Assembly: GCA_018806985.1 (NCBI GenBank)
Contig: JADANN010000305.1
Span: 62,001 to 126,000 of the forward strand
Origin: Angiostrongylus vasorum
Lineage: Eukaryota > Nematoda > Chromadorea > Rhabditida > Metastrongylidae
DNA length: 64,000 bases
Direction: 5' to 3'
The translations under genes were made by a program, and so were the position numbers. The notes below the pieces were generated by a model. It was not told where the DNA came from. It saw nothing but the letters and a program-made list of their open reading frames with translations, and ran no database searches. Below, in pieces: positions 32,479 to 45,500 of this stretch (the first letter of the stretch is position 1; each line of letters opens with the position of its first letter).

Positions 32479-35305
32479 CACCTGTACCACCTGTAGTCCT
32501 GTTGATCGTCGAGTTACTCGAGCGGGAGCCAGTAAAACCTCCATTTTAACCTGCTGCGCGCGAGACTAGCCTAGTGGGTTCTGCTCACTCTAGGGACTCG
32601 TTGAGCATCATATCTTTCTTCTAGGCTTTTTGTGATAAACTCTGACCATCGAGTAAGTGGTATTCCTGCAGTGAGTTTAACATCCCGAGGAATCCAATCA
32701 CTAACGGCTCTTGTACATTGGTTGTCATTCGTTCGCGTTATATGTCTGGCCCACCCTATCTTCGATTGTTTGGCGTATAGAACGGCATCTTTGATTTTTG
32801 ATCGTTGACGCAGGTCCGAGCTTCGGAGCCCTTCCCTTACATGCGTGACACGGGATACTCCTAGCATCGTCCTTTCCACTGCGCGTCCGATAACGCCGAG
32901 TGACCTTTCATCCTGTTTACGCAGCAACCAGGTTTCAGATGCATAGGTTAACGCAGGAAGTACCGTTTAGTCGAAAGGGTGCACCGAGAGATTGTGTTCT
33001 TTGTCCTCTTCATTAAATCCTCGATGCTATTGAAAGCTTCCCAAGCCGCTCACTTGCTCCTGCTCAACTCTGGAGCTAAGTCGTTCAACGTGTTGATTTC
33101 CCAACCTAGATAGACATAACTAGAGCATTCGGAGATATTCGCTCCGTTGAGCGTGAATGGGGGAATACGAAACTAATCCGTTCCTCATGAACACCGTTTT
33201 TGTGAGGCTTAGTGGTAGACCAATTTTTTCCACAGGCTTTGTCAAAGTCGGTAAGCATTCGTTCCGCTTGGCTAATGTTTAGCGTTATAAGGAACATGTC
33301 ATCAGCAAAGCGAAGACGGTGTAGCTGACGACCATTGATTTTCACTCCCATATCACCCCCATTCCAATGTTCGCATGACGTTCTGGAGGGTGGCGGTAAA
33401 TAATTTTGGCGAGATGGTATCGCCTTGCCAAGCCCCCTTTTTTGACGTTAATGCTAATATCTTTGTAGAATGGTGATATCTTGGCTGTGAAAATTTTTGC
33501 ACAGCTCACGATGAATCTTTATGTACTGAGTAGGGTCTCCTTAACTGTCAAGGGCTTCCATGACTGCTACTATCTCAATTGAGTGGAAATCCTTCTTTAA
33601 ATCGATGAAGGTGAGACTGAGCGGTCTTTTGTACTCTCGCGATACTTCAATGAGACTTGTTATCGTGAGGATGTGGTCCATCGTAGTAAATCCTTTCCAA
33701 AACACTGCTTGCTTACATGTCTGTCCTTCGTCCAGTGTTCTGTCAATCCTCTCTAGGATGACTCGAGTGAAATTTTGTAGACGACAGACAGCAAGCAGAT
33801 TGTGCAATAGTTGGCTATATCGCGTAGGTCACCCTTCTTGAACAGTAACATGGTCTTGTTGGTCTTCTACTGAGTAGGGACTTAGATTCAGACAGGTAAC
33901 GTGTCTCATAGCGCTAATGTGAAGATGTTGAATGAGCCGATCGTATTCTTCGTCGATGTTATCAAGAACGGCAGCTTCCCAACAGCCGAGTAATGAATTT
34001 GGGACTTGGTCATTTGAACTTAGCGGCTTTTTTCTCCTTTCCCCGAGAAGCGGAATCTTGCACAAAAGAGGCGGTGGCTTGATCCCATACATAATTTTGT
34101 AACAACAACGGCGTCTGGATTTAATATGATGTGGTTTATTTCGTTATGGTACTCTCCATTGGGAGACTACCACGTATAGCGTCGAGTGGGGGGCTTTTGG
34201 AATTGCGATACACCATCGATGGTCTTCGTCGTCGTGATAAACTTAGACAGCCGCTCACCCTGTTCGTTCCATTCTAATTCACGGGTCCCAATGTAACGTT
34301 CTTCAGACGTCCTTCTTGGTCCAATCTTGGCGTTGAACTCTCCAACGATGACCTTGAAGAATGTGTGGTCTTCTCTGTAGAACTTCTCCAAGTCCGTATA
34401 GGATGCTTCGACTTCTTCTTCGTCATAGTTTGATGTCGGCGCGTAAACGACTAATACTGTCAATACCGATATTGATCCACATCTTTTTGATCGTAAACGT
34501 CCAATTCGGGTTCTAGTTGTTCGAATGAATCGATGTTGATGGACAAACTGGTGTTGACGAGAACGCCGACGCCGCCGACTTCTTTACTGTCGCATGTTCC
34601 GAGGAACAGTTCATCTACGGTGTCATAGATGGCGTTGAATGGGTGGCGTCGTCTCGTCTCCTACCTTATCCTTGTTGCTTGCATGAGCAACTCTTCTATC
34701 GAGCACTCGGATGCAAGTGTGGGTGCATTGTAGGGACAGATCGTCACCGTAGTTCTTTGCAAACCAGGCAGCTTCCATTGGCCCTGATATTTTAGCAGCC
34801 TCTGCGTACTCTTCCTACCCAACGGTGCTGAATTGGAAGCTCTTTCGGGGTCAGGGAAAAAAGGCCTCTTTATTTTACTGTTTTTCGCATTTTGATACCC
34901 ACATATGTCTTGCTGGGCTCTGAACTTGGGGTTTGGGTATACTCACGTCCAGTTTGCCAGGCTCTCGCAGAGTGGACATGGAGCCTATTTGTTGGATTTG
35001 TTGGAGGCGACTCCTAACCACCTCCCATATATTTTGCTGTCACTTGATTGTACGAATTGACCCGTAGAATACAATTTGAATAAACAAGAACGTACCCACA
35101 CACGCGTGCATGAATATGCCTCGTAAATACGGAAATTATGTGCCAAATCGGCGCCTCAGAAACAAAGAGTCCACTCCTGGATCCATCTGTGTCTCAGGGA
35201 AGCAAAGGTCGCTTTTGGTTCGCGATTAACCCCCTATCCGCCATCTGGGGTCGCGCCAAGCAGCCTCACGACTAACATAGGGATCCTTCACATGAGGGAG
35301 ATCAC
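32479..35305 (-). mobile_element. RTE-1 type LINE, copy B
   Basis: Minus strand. The 3' end lies near 32,479 and the 5' untranslated region at about 34,880-35,305. Both sides are R sequence, so this is a clear insertion into the R tail of collagen-like unit 3. Related AAACAAATT / AAAAAATTA at the two edges may be the remnant of a target-site duplication. Shorter than copies A and C because of internal deletions. Confidence 0.9.
32480..34900 (-). pseudogene. RTE-1 endonuclease/reverse transcriptase, broken (copy B)
   Basis: Endonuclease segment 34,167-34,463 with [18 protein letters not shown] and [16 protein letters not shown] (GDFN in the family, so Asp to Glu). RT motif A reads FIDLKKDFHSIE at about 33,590-33,625, with His where the catalytic Asp should be; copy C has the same change. 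LRFADDMFLI at about 33,280-33,310 keeps the FADD box. The C-terminal region 32,571-32,927 contains VERTMLGVSRVTHVREG and TRAVSDWIPRDVK. Many frame breaks. Confidence 0.88.
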
Positions 35306-35374
35306 TGGAAGGAAAAAATTAGTGCTAACAATAGCGATAGCATTGTTGTTATTAATAAGCGGCAATAATAATAA

Positions 35375-35406
<32 letters not shown>

Positions 35407-36132
35407 GGGATTGCAGATAAAAAGGACACGACCAATTATGTCTTTTCTTGAAGAAGGTAAGTAGGTCTTCATAAAACACACACATAATTGCTAAGAATTC
35501 CACAGAAATTCATTCTGAGAAGAAGGCGATGAAAGAATTAGTACGATATAGGCATGAAACTACATTATTTCATTTGTAGTTGAAAATAAACGTTAAAGGG
35601 AGGGAGAGTATATCTGTCAGAGAATACTCTCTGTTTCCGTATAGGGTACTATGCAGCAAATCTCTACAGAAAAGCGGATGTTCCCACTCACTCAGTTGAA
35701 CGTGAAACGCCCTTGCGTAGAAATGTTCAGATCGTTCCTTCTTCCATAAGTTCCTTCTTCTTATCTGATGCACTTTGTTACATATGTCGTCGAAGGATTG
35801 AATTGATTCTTTCTGGAAACTGTTTCTTCTTTGTTTGATGTTCTATCGCACACAGAAACAACTCTATCAGATTGCACTCACCGGAACACTCTGAATCTAC
35901 ATCCCTAACTCCGCCTACTCCTCTAGGAATGATAGCAAGTGGGTCGGTCGTCTCTCCATTCACTTGGATCTTGTGACTGCCTTCATATTTTCTAAGCATC
36001 CTTGCTTCACTTGCTATAATCACACTGTTGTGTTCCTCATTCTCACGAGCACTTTTAGTCACTGTAGTATGTTTTGTACCGTAGTTGTGCTGCACCGAAG
36101 ACATCCTTATCCCTTTGTAAATTTACAGTTTT
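35306..36132 (+). promoter_or_regulatory. R tail and leader of collagen-like unit 3
   Basis: The R tail with an (AAT)n run (35,362-35,405) is followed by the conserved leader: CGTATAGGGTACTA, CTTATCTGATGCACTTTG, ACACTCTGAATCTACATCCC and CATCCTTGCTTCACTTGCTA. The leader is interrupted after TTTACAGTTTT by the hairpin element Q and resumes at 36,436. Confidence 0.55.
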
Positions 36133-36435
36133 ATATTCAGAAGACCGACTTTCTCTAAACCTCGGCATAAATAGTTGATATGTTTATTTTTTGCGATCTT
36201 GTGAACTAATCTTTTTGAGCCGATGTGAGGTTGGTATAGGTCTTCGCTGTCGTTGTTGCTGTTGTACGAGAGGAACCCAAGCGTAACAGCACGGCTCTGA
36301 GGAAGGCGAAATCGTCGAAACGTCGGCCATCGACGAACAACACCAACAGCAACGACAACAACGACAACAAAAACAACAACGACAAAAAGACCTATACCAA
36401 CCTTGCATCGCCTTAAAAAGGCCAGTTTAAAAAAC
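36133..36435 (+). mobile_element. Hairpin element Q with central hammerhead-like motif
   Basis: 303 bp, absent from the same place in units 1, 2 and 4 and bounded by TTTT on both sides. Inner arms are inverted repeats: GAGGTTGGTATAGGTC...GACCTATACCAACCTT, extended by GTT-rich against AAC-rich triplets, so transcript or single strand can fold into a long hairpin. The motif in the loop is a hammerhead-like core (36,293-36,328). The outer left part (CCGACTTTCTCTAAACCTCG) also occurs at 58,181-58,206. No coding capacity, so a non-autonomous element. Confidence 0.65.
36293..36328 (+). ncRNA. Hammerhead-ribozyme-like motif in Q
   Basis: GGCT, CTGAGGA (36,297-36,303), stem II GGCG-AAAT-CGTC (one G-U pair), GAAACGTC (36,317-36,324), GGCC. 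Stem I pairs GGCT with GGCC over four positions. Stem III would be the self-complementary ACGT, which in known minimal hammerheads works as a dimer. One of the two best candidates in the window with 58,276-58,310. Confidence 0.6.
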
Positions 36436-36520
36436 TTTTGATTCCCTTTTTTGCCCAATAGACGCAGAAGGTGCAAAGTCGAGTGTCGTCGTTGCAGAAG
36501 CATTGTCCTATTGACTGAGC

Positions 36521-37450
<930 letters not shown>

Positions 37451-37484
37451 GTATTCATATGCAATGTACCTTTAGATCAAGTTG

Positions 37485-38045
37485 CAAAAACACATTATTG
37501 TCGACCATTTTCTCTATAAGGTCGGGTGTTTAGGTGCTGAACGATGGTGCTGGGAAACCTCCAAAACGACTCATGTGTTATTGTCAGAAAACACATTGAA
37601 GCTGTTGTCTGGTGAAAACTTTTTTCTGTATCCGAGATGCCAGTGATAAACCTTCTTGCTGGTCTTTGTTGTGTTTGCATAGGTTAAATTATTATATGAG
37701 ATTAGGAAATTCGTCGGCAGACATACTTTTGATTCCGATATTCGTCATCTCCGGCTTGAATTATGATCTCTACCAAGACGTATCAGCTGTGGACACACGA
37801 CTCTAATCATCATGTCCCCCTTGTAAGGTGTTACCGCCGAAACGCTAGCTATAACAGAGATTTTTTAGGCCACAAGTAATCCTATCGATGAAAAAAATCC
37901 TTATCTGACGAACCAATGTCAATCAGTCCCTTTTACGGAAATCTCGTTGTCAAAGAATCACCTGGTTGAGTGAATAAAGGCGCTCATTCAGAACTACATC
38001 CTAGAAACTTCCTTTGCCACTTCATCAACAAAGATTGGCGTTGTT
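37485..38045 (+). repeat. Repeat S, copy 2
   Basis: Directly downstream of collagen-like unit 3. Matches 10,270-11,030 and, inverted, 42,195-42,594. Ends in a GTTGTT run. Confidence 0.7.
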
Positions 38046-40157
38046 TGTCGTTGTTGTTACCGTTGTTGTTTTGAAAGAAACGCTATCGTGGTGTTATGAA
38101 ATCTGACAAAACTAGTTACTAAGTGTAACCTAGGGAATTCGAATTCGACTCAAATAGAATAGTTATGTCTCCGCCCAATTCCATCAGCTGCCATATTTTA
38201 CTGATGCAAAAGTGCTGAACGGCAAGTACTGCAAAAAGCGTACCGATTGCAGAGAAAAGTGGCTGATGTGAGCTGATTTGAACAACGTTGCCGAATGAAT
38301 GCTAAGGAAGAGAACAAGATTCTCCTCGTAGAAGTGCTGAGTTTCTACGTGTTTAGTGACTACCTCACATAAATAGTGGAAGCCTTTATATAAGTTGCAA
38401 CCTAACGATCATTTTGTAACAAAAGTTTGAAAACAACTGATGCGCTGCTGTCGCCTCCGCCCGCGACGTCGCGAGTGCTCGCCCTTCGTCGCGCGGCCGA
38501 TTTGTTGTGACGTGCAAAAAATTGGGGCGAGGTTTTTTTTTACCTCGTTTTCCCTGACGGCCAACGTTCGTTTTCGATATCCATGGGGTTTTCGATCCGT
38601 TGAAATCAGGTTACGAAGCCATGTATTATTGAGTTTTCGTGACCAACAGTCCGTTTAGTTCTAACCTTGGTAACCGCTTTGTTGTTAAGCTATGTTTACC
38701 AACCTTTTGCGAAGCTTCTCCCGTTAAAGCTGGAAGTTTTGCTTCGTTATAATTTCCGCTTAAGAAAAGCGTTGTATTTGGTGCAGTCAAGGTACTTACT
38801 CACTCCTAAGGATATTATTGTAGCTGCTAGTGGAAAATAGGCCTTCGAGTCAGTACTCGGCACCGAATATTCACTAGCTTTAGCAGAATGCTCGACTTCG
38901 TGAGAAGACGCCACGCGGGACTTTTCGTAGTTGTCACAGAGCAATATCTCAAACTTGGGTAATTAAACCTTTAATACACTAATAGAACATTAATAACATA
39001 ATAGTAACGATGGAGAAGTAATGGTAGAGGAATGACGTGAGTTAAAGCTATGAGGTGCTAAGGCTAGTAGTGAAGTGAGGCTAACAACGAGATAATGGCA
39101 TTCGAATATTACTATGCCATTAATAAGTAGTTAACACAATTACATTAACAGTAATAATGAATAATTACCAAGAAGTAGCCGTTGGTTAGCCGTGAGCGAT
39201 GCCGCGTCGCGTCTATCCGAGGCCGGCGCGGCGGCTGAGGTAGACAGTATGCTGAGCGCGGAGAGGGAGACAGTATGCTGAGGCGGAGAGGGATACAGAT
39301 GGGCCGTATTTCGGGCTGAGCTAAGATTTCAACATTATAGCGATGAGGTGCATTTTAGTGGATCAATGAGGACAGTAGGTGATGAGTCATCTACGGAACA
39401 CAGTCAGGCGGCTGGTCGTGGATAAACGCTATGTAAGCAACGTGAAGTTTGAGCATCGATGGGTGCCACCATTGCCTAAGAGTCAAGGGCCACTATGATA
39501 ATGGCTGGAAACTGATAGGCCTATAGCGGCTTAACAGAATACACAGCATAAGTTGGCCGCTCAGCGGCCTTGTACGCATGGCGTACCGTGTGGGAGGAAT
39601 GGTACATGCCACCGATGGCGTTGCAGACAGAACGCATTTTAGTATAGCCGCCGCTACTGACAACGCACCGCAGATCAATTGATAAACAATGAACAGTGAC
39701 ACTAGGATGAGGATCAGGATGATGATGACGACACACTGAGCTGGTGGGAAACGTGACGTAGTGATGATGATGCGAAGTTAACGTACAATTCGCAACTGTC
39801 ATTCAATAATGATATGATGAGTCCAATGTCCAGTAATGACTATTTACAGTATGACTTAACAACTGCGATAATCTACATTGGTGACACACGAGATCAATAC
39901 GGTACGGATCCAGAAAGCGAACGAGCCCCTGACAGGCTCGAACCAGGATAACAATTCACGAAGCTATTTATATGCTTCCGGAGAAGGCGGTATTTGGCAT
40001 AGGTCCAGCATCATTACCGAAAACATCCGTCGGCTACCTCTCCATATCGTCTCAAAATCCTATGGTCAGCTGGCAGACGACAGCTCTCGCCAGCATCCTC
40101 ATTCTCATCTTGTTATTGTACGCACGATAACTTTTGGACAGTAATAACAAACAACAA
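38046..40157. other. About 2 kb without a recognised gene
   Basis: Nothing here matches the repeat families of the rest of the window. Noted: a GC-rich patch at 38,440-38,640; two imperfect copies of a 25-bp unit (GACAGTATGCTGAG and GCGGAGAGGGA) at 39,245-39,297; GATGATGATGACGACAC triplets near 39,718; and TTGGTGACACACGAG at 39,881, which resembles a primer-binding-site neighbourhood of an LTR element but has no supporting LTR pair. Frames of 88-93 codons (39,521-40,144) are unrecognised. This is one of the few places where unique host sequence may lie. Confidence 0.4.
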
Positions 40158-40295
40158 GTTCGGATTCTAAGAATAGGTTTGCATAACAATACTGTTTACA
40201 GCGGTTCAGATTCTAAGAATAGATTTGCATAACAATACTGTTTACAGCGGTTCAGATTCTAAAAATAGATTTGCATAACAATGCTGTTTACAGCG
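40158..40295 (+). repeat. 46-bp tandem repeat, three units
   Basis: Units start at 40,159, 40,205 and 40,251 (TTCRGATTCTAARAATAG, then TTTGCATAACAATRCTGTTT). Units two and three differ from unit one at only a few positions. No palindrome or spacer, so not CRISPR-like. Confidence 0.95.
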
Positions 40296-41324
40296 ATCAA
40301 AGTTCCTTAGGATGGGACCAAGATATTTACGTTCTACGACATTTGCTAGGTAACTTGAGAAAAACGGATATGACACTTATTTCCGAAACATACAGTCATA
40401 CAAAGATAGAAATAGATATAGAAGAAAAAATAGTAACTATTCTGGAATAGCTGCTATAGATATAGAGTTGTTTGAAATGTCCCATACTCGTACCAAAGCT
40501 GTAAAGGTTCATTTGTAGTGTAGTTATGGATTTAGCTTTGGAGGTACCGCTTGTGAAGAACAATCCAAAGCAGGACAAACATGGTTCTGCCAGATTTCTA
40601 GTTTTGTCGACCTGTGGTGAATCTCTTGCATCTATTAGGACTCATAGTCCGTGTTCGTCAAGTGCGGTAATTAAGGGGTTTTCAGTTTATTAGAGTGGTA
40701 TAGCATGGAAAAACATTCTTCCACAAGAAATATCTTCTGTTACCTCATTCTGCAATGCGAAACTTTTTTCACATGTAAGAATTCAGGATTTGGGAAGAGC
40801 ACGACTGCAGTGAGTTCGCATTCTTTCAGTATTTTACTAATCATTGTTCGTTCTGATATCTAGGGGCTTCCGGACACTTGGAGGTGTCAGTACTTCTTCG
40901 TCTTTACTGAAGTAATACACTTATGGCAAATTTCTTCTAAGTGTTTTTTTTCAGGAACCACTAGTGATTTGTACGCATTCAGATGTTTGTTTTGTTTTCA
41001 AAGTAGATTTGTGGAGTCATTATAGACGAAAAGGTTTCAGTTCTCTAGTGTTCAGATAGGTACTGTATTGTTTCCTGAGGTCCTGAATTATACAGGTGTG
41101 ATCATGATTTTACCGTTTTACTGATTTGACTAGTACCTGTGAAGTATTCGCTTTATAATAGGTTCGAAATCCATCTATTATCCTCCCTACTAGATGACCA
41201 AAACCTTGTCGACTCCATCGAACATGATGGTGCATGCAACTCTTCATACCATAGTACCGTCGGCTAATTTTCTTATGTCTCCACTGAACTGCCTTACGGG
41301 CTGAACATCTGTTATTTTTTTGAC
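40296..41324. other. No recognisable feature
   Basis: AT-rich sequence without supported frames or repeat partners. Confidence 0.45.
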
Positions 41325-42190
41325 GTTTCTATGAACTAATCTTGTTGAGCTGACGCGAGGTTAGTACCAGTTGTTGTCATTGTTGTTGTTGTTTGTTGTT
41401 GTTGTTTCATGTTGTTATTTCTTGTTGTTGTTTGTTGTTGCTTGTTGTTGTTATTTCTTGTTATTTCCTTTTTTTTGTTTGTTGTTGTTCGTTGTCGCTG
41501 TTGTTTCTTGTTGCTGTTTGTTGTCGTTGATCGCTGTTGCTGTTTGTTTGTCATCCCAACGATCTACCGCCTCATCGTGGCTAGAAGGTGTTACTGGTTG
41601 TCGGACTGCAATTTACAGCGGGAGGATTCGTCCCCCCGACAGGGTCTCCCAAGCTGAGAAGAAGTCCGGCGTGTCCATCAGGAAGCCTAGCCAAGAGTAA
41701 ACCAATACCAGGATCCGCCACCGTCGTGGTATCAAAGTCGCATGGTGGCAAATCTTCCTCTGATCCACAAGGGCTGCGACTGCCCGTGGTGGTGAAGATC
41801 TGGGGGCATACTTTGGCCAGGCTGACCTCGGGATTCCAAGGAACTACAATGGCTTAACCAGCAAATCTCTAGTAAATAGTTATTATGCTGGGGCCGGCAC
41901 AACCAGTGAGAACGGGCCTTTCAAGTGTCAAGTCAAGTGTTGTTGTTTGTTGTCGTTGTTTGTTGTTGTGGTTTCCTGTTGTTTGTTGTTGTTTCTTGTT
42001 GTTGTTCCGTGTTACTATTTCTTGTTGTTGTTTGTTGTTATTGTTTCATGTTGTTATTTCTTGTTGTAGTTTGTTTGTTGTTCTTGTTGTTGTTTGTTAC
42101 CATTGTTGTTTTTTTATTGTTGTTGTTTGTTGTTGCTATTGCTGAGGTTTGTTGTTGTTGTTGTTTGTTTTGTAACAGCAACGACAAACA
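41325..42190 (+). repeat. Q-type GTT-rich repeat split by repeat T
   Basis: TATGAACTAATCTTGTTGAG and ACGCGAGGTTAGTACCAG begin as in Q (36,200; 23,768). Long GTT/CTT-rich tracts at 41,360-41,550 and 41,935-42,170 flank T copy 4 and close with ACAGCAACGACAAACAACG, the reverse arm. The symmetry suggests one hairpin element with expanded triplet arms into which T inserted. Poly-Val/Leu/Cys frames over the tracts are artefacts. Confidence 0.65.
41551..41935 (+). repeat. Repeat T, copy 4
   Basis: CCCAACGATCTACCGCCTC start, GAGGATTCGTCCCCCCGAC, AGAGTAAACCA, GGGCTGCGACTGCCCGTGG, GGCTTAACCAGCAAATCTC and GCACAACCAGTGAGAACGGG end. Appears inserted in the GTT-rich repeat. Confidence 0.85.
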
Positions 42191-42194
42191 ACGC

Positions 42195-42594
42195 AAAAGT
42201 TTGTTGATGACGTGGCAGAGGAAGTTTCTAGAATGTAGTCCTGAATGATCGCCTTTCTTCACTCAACCAGGTCGTTCTTTGATAACGAGGTTTGCGTAAA
42301 AAAGGACTGAGTGACATTGGACGGAACCGAAAGATTCTGCTTAGTGGGTTCGTCAGATAAGGATTCTTTTTATTGATAGGATTACACGTGGCCTACAAAT
42401 CTGTATTATTGCTAGCGTTTCAGCAGTAACACCTTGTTAGAGGAAACGATGGTTAGAGTCCCGTGTCCACAGCTGATACGTCTTGCTAGAGATCACAATT
42501 CAAGCCGGAGATTATCAATATCGGGATCAGAAGGCTATATCTTCCGACGAGTTTCTTTAGCTCTTCAGTAGACTTTGCACTATTTTCTCGAACA
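42195..42594 (-). repeat. Repeat S, inverted copy
   Basis: Inverse of 10,640-11,000 and 37,690-38,030: GATAACGAGGTTTGCGTAAA, CCACAGCTGATACGTCTTGC and CCGACGAGTTTC. RTE-1 copy C ends immediately to its right at about 42,595. Confidence 0.75.
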
Positions 42595-45500
42595 ATAACC
42601 TGTTTCGCCTGTAGTGCCGTTGGTCGTCGAGTGACTCGAACGGGCGCCAGTAAATCTTCCATTTTTCCCTGTCGCGTGCAAGAGTAGCCCATTGGGTTCT
42701 GCTCACTCTAGGTACTCGTTGAGCATCATATCTTTCTTTTAGGCTTTTCGTGATGAACTCTGACCATCGATTCGGTGGTCTTCCTGCAGTGCGTTTAACA
42801 TCCTGAGGAATCCAGTCACTAACGGCTCTTGTCCATCGGTTGTCGTTCACACCCATTACATGTCTGGCCCACCTTATCTTCGACCGCTTGTCACAGAGAA
42901 CGGCATCTTTGATTTTTGGTCGTGGACACTTGTGTGAAACGGGGTACTTCTACCATCGTCCTTTCGACTGCGCGTTCGATAACGCTGAGTGATCTTTCAT
43001 CCTGCTTACGCATCGACCAGGTTTCTGACGCATGCGTTAGGGCAGGAAGTACCGTTGAGTCGAAAAAATGGGCACTGAGTCGGGTGTTCTTTGTTCTCTT
43101 CGCTACATCCTCGATGCTCTTCAAAGCTCCCCATGCCGCTCGTTTCCTTCCGCTCAACTCTGGAGCTAAGTCGTTCAACATGTTGATTTCCCGGCCTAGA
43201 TAGAAATAACTGGAGCATTCGGGATATTCTTTCCGTTGAGCGTGAATGGGGCATACGAAACCACTCCGTTCCTCACGAAGATCGGTTTTGTGAGATTTAG
43301 TCGAAGACCAATCTTTCCACAGGCTTTATCAAAGTCGGCCGGCAAACGTTCCGCTTGGCTAATGTTTGGTGTTATAAGGACGATGTCACCAGGAAAGCGA
43401 AGATGTTGTAACTGCCGACCATCGATTTTCACACCCATATTACCCTTTCCAATGTTCGCATGACGTTCTGGTGGGTGGCGGTTAATAATTTTAGCGAGAT
43501 GGTATCGCCTTGCCAAACCCCCTTTTTTGACGTTAATGCTAATATCTTTGTAGAATGGTGATATCTTGGCTGTGAAAAATTTTTGCACAGCTCACGATGA
43601 ATCTTTATGTACTGAGTAGGGTCTCCTTAACTGTCAAGGGCTTCCATGACTGCTACTATCTCAATTGAGTGGAAATCCTTCTTTAAATCGATGAAGGTGA
43701 GACTGAGCGGTCTTTTGTACTGTCGCGACACTTCAATGAGTCTTGTTATCGTATGGATGGGGTCGATCGCACTATATCCTTTTCGAAACCCTTCTTTCTC
43801 ACATGGCTGTTCTTCGTTCAGTGTTCAGTCAATCCTGTTTATGATGACTCAAGTGAAAAGTTTGTAGACGACAGACAGCAAGCAGATGGTGCGATAGTTA
43901 CCTATATCGTATAGGTCACCCTTCTTGAACAATAACACGGTCTTGCTGGTCTTCCACTGAGTAGCGACCCTGCATTCAGACAGGTAACGTGTGAAGAGCT
44001 GAGCCAGTGTGTTTACGAGGACTGGCGGAAGGTTTTTCAAGTGTTCCAATCTTATCTGTCCGGACCTGGTGCTGTTCGATTTTTCACCGAAGAAATGGCG
44101 TGTTGGATTTCGGAAGGGAGAACCGGTGATACAACATATCCATTCTCCTTTATTTCATATGACAGGAGGTGCATGTGGCCATCGAAGAGATCTGAGGAGT
44201 ATTCGTGAATGATTTTCTCCATTGCCTTTCTGGACGCTGTAACTGTTCCGTCCGGGCGTCGGAGTGCATTCATCTTGGTCCTGTAATTGACGATGCTTCG
44301 GTGTGCTTTGCGAACGCTTTTCCCAGCCTCTGCAGCTTCGACCATTACTGCTGCTCTTCTCTCTTTAAGATCTTCTTTTTATCGCCTGTCTGCATTGTTT
44401 TGCAAGTTCGGACGTTAGTTCGCGGTTGCTTAGAGCTCGTGCGATTCCACGCTGGCGTATCAACTCGAGTGTTTCTGGAGACAGACGTCTCTTGGTGACT
44501 TTCGAACTCTCGGCTTTCATAGCGCTAACGTGAAGATATTGAATGAGCCGATCCTATTCTTCGTCGATGTTATCGACAATGGCGTCTTCCCAACAACCGA
44601 CTAATGAACTGAATTAATCTCAGCTTGTGGTGGTTTTGGGACTTGGTTTTGAACTTAGCGGCTTTTTTTCTCCCGCGAGAAGTGAAATACTGCACGAAAG
44701 AGGCGTTGGTCTAATCCCATATATAATTTTTGTAACAACAACGGCGTTTGGATTTACTGTGATGTAGCTTATTTCGTTATGGTACTCTCCATTGGAAGAC
44801 TCCCACGTACATCATCGAGTGTGGGGATTTTTGGAATTACGAGATACCATCGATGGTCTTCGTCGTCATGATAAACTCAGACAGGCGCTCGCCCTGTTCG
44901 CTCCATTCTAATTCACGGGTCCCAATGTGACGTTCTTCAGACGTCCTTCTTGGTGCAATCTTGGCGTTGAACTCTCCAACGATGACCTTGAAGAATGTGT
45001 GGTCTTCTCTGTAGAACTTCTCCAAGTCCGTATAGGATGCTTCGACTTCTTCTTCATCATAGTTTGATGTCGGCGCGTAAACGTAATACTGTCAATACCG
45101 GTATTGATCCACATCTTTGTAATCGTAAATCTCTGATCCGGGTTGTAAGCTGTTCGAAAGAATCGATGTTCATGGACAAACTCGTGTTGACGAGAACGCC
45201 GACGCCGCCGACTCCTCTTCTGTCGCATATTCCGAGGAACACTTCGTGCCCGGTGTCATAGACGGCGTTGAATGGGTAGCGTCGTCTCGTCTTGGCCACA
45301 CCGATGACGTCGTACCTTATCCCTCTTGTTTGCAAGAGCAAGTCTTCTATCGAGGACTCGAATGCAAGCAAGTGTGCGTTCAATGTAGGTACAGATCGTC
45401 ACCTTATTTCTTTGCGAATTAGTCAGCTTAGAATAGCTCTGAGATTTTAGCAGCCTCTCCGTATTCGTCCTAACCAATGCTGCTGAATCGGCGGCTTTTT

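Noticed and set aside
38440..38658. Arg/Cys-rich 72-codon frame as a small gene
   Set aside because: Composition follows a local GC-rich patch, with no signal peptide or family resemblance.
40158..40295. Possible CRISPR-like array
   Set aside because: Units are directly adjacent with no spacers, there are only three, and the genome is eukaryotic in character.
41371..42248. Poly-Cys/Val/Leu and Asn/Thr/Gln frames over GTT tracts
   Set aside because: Simple triplet repeats open in several frames on both strands, with no domain.
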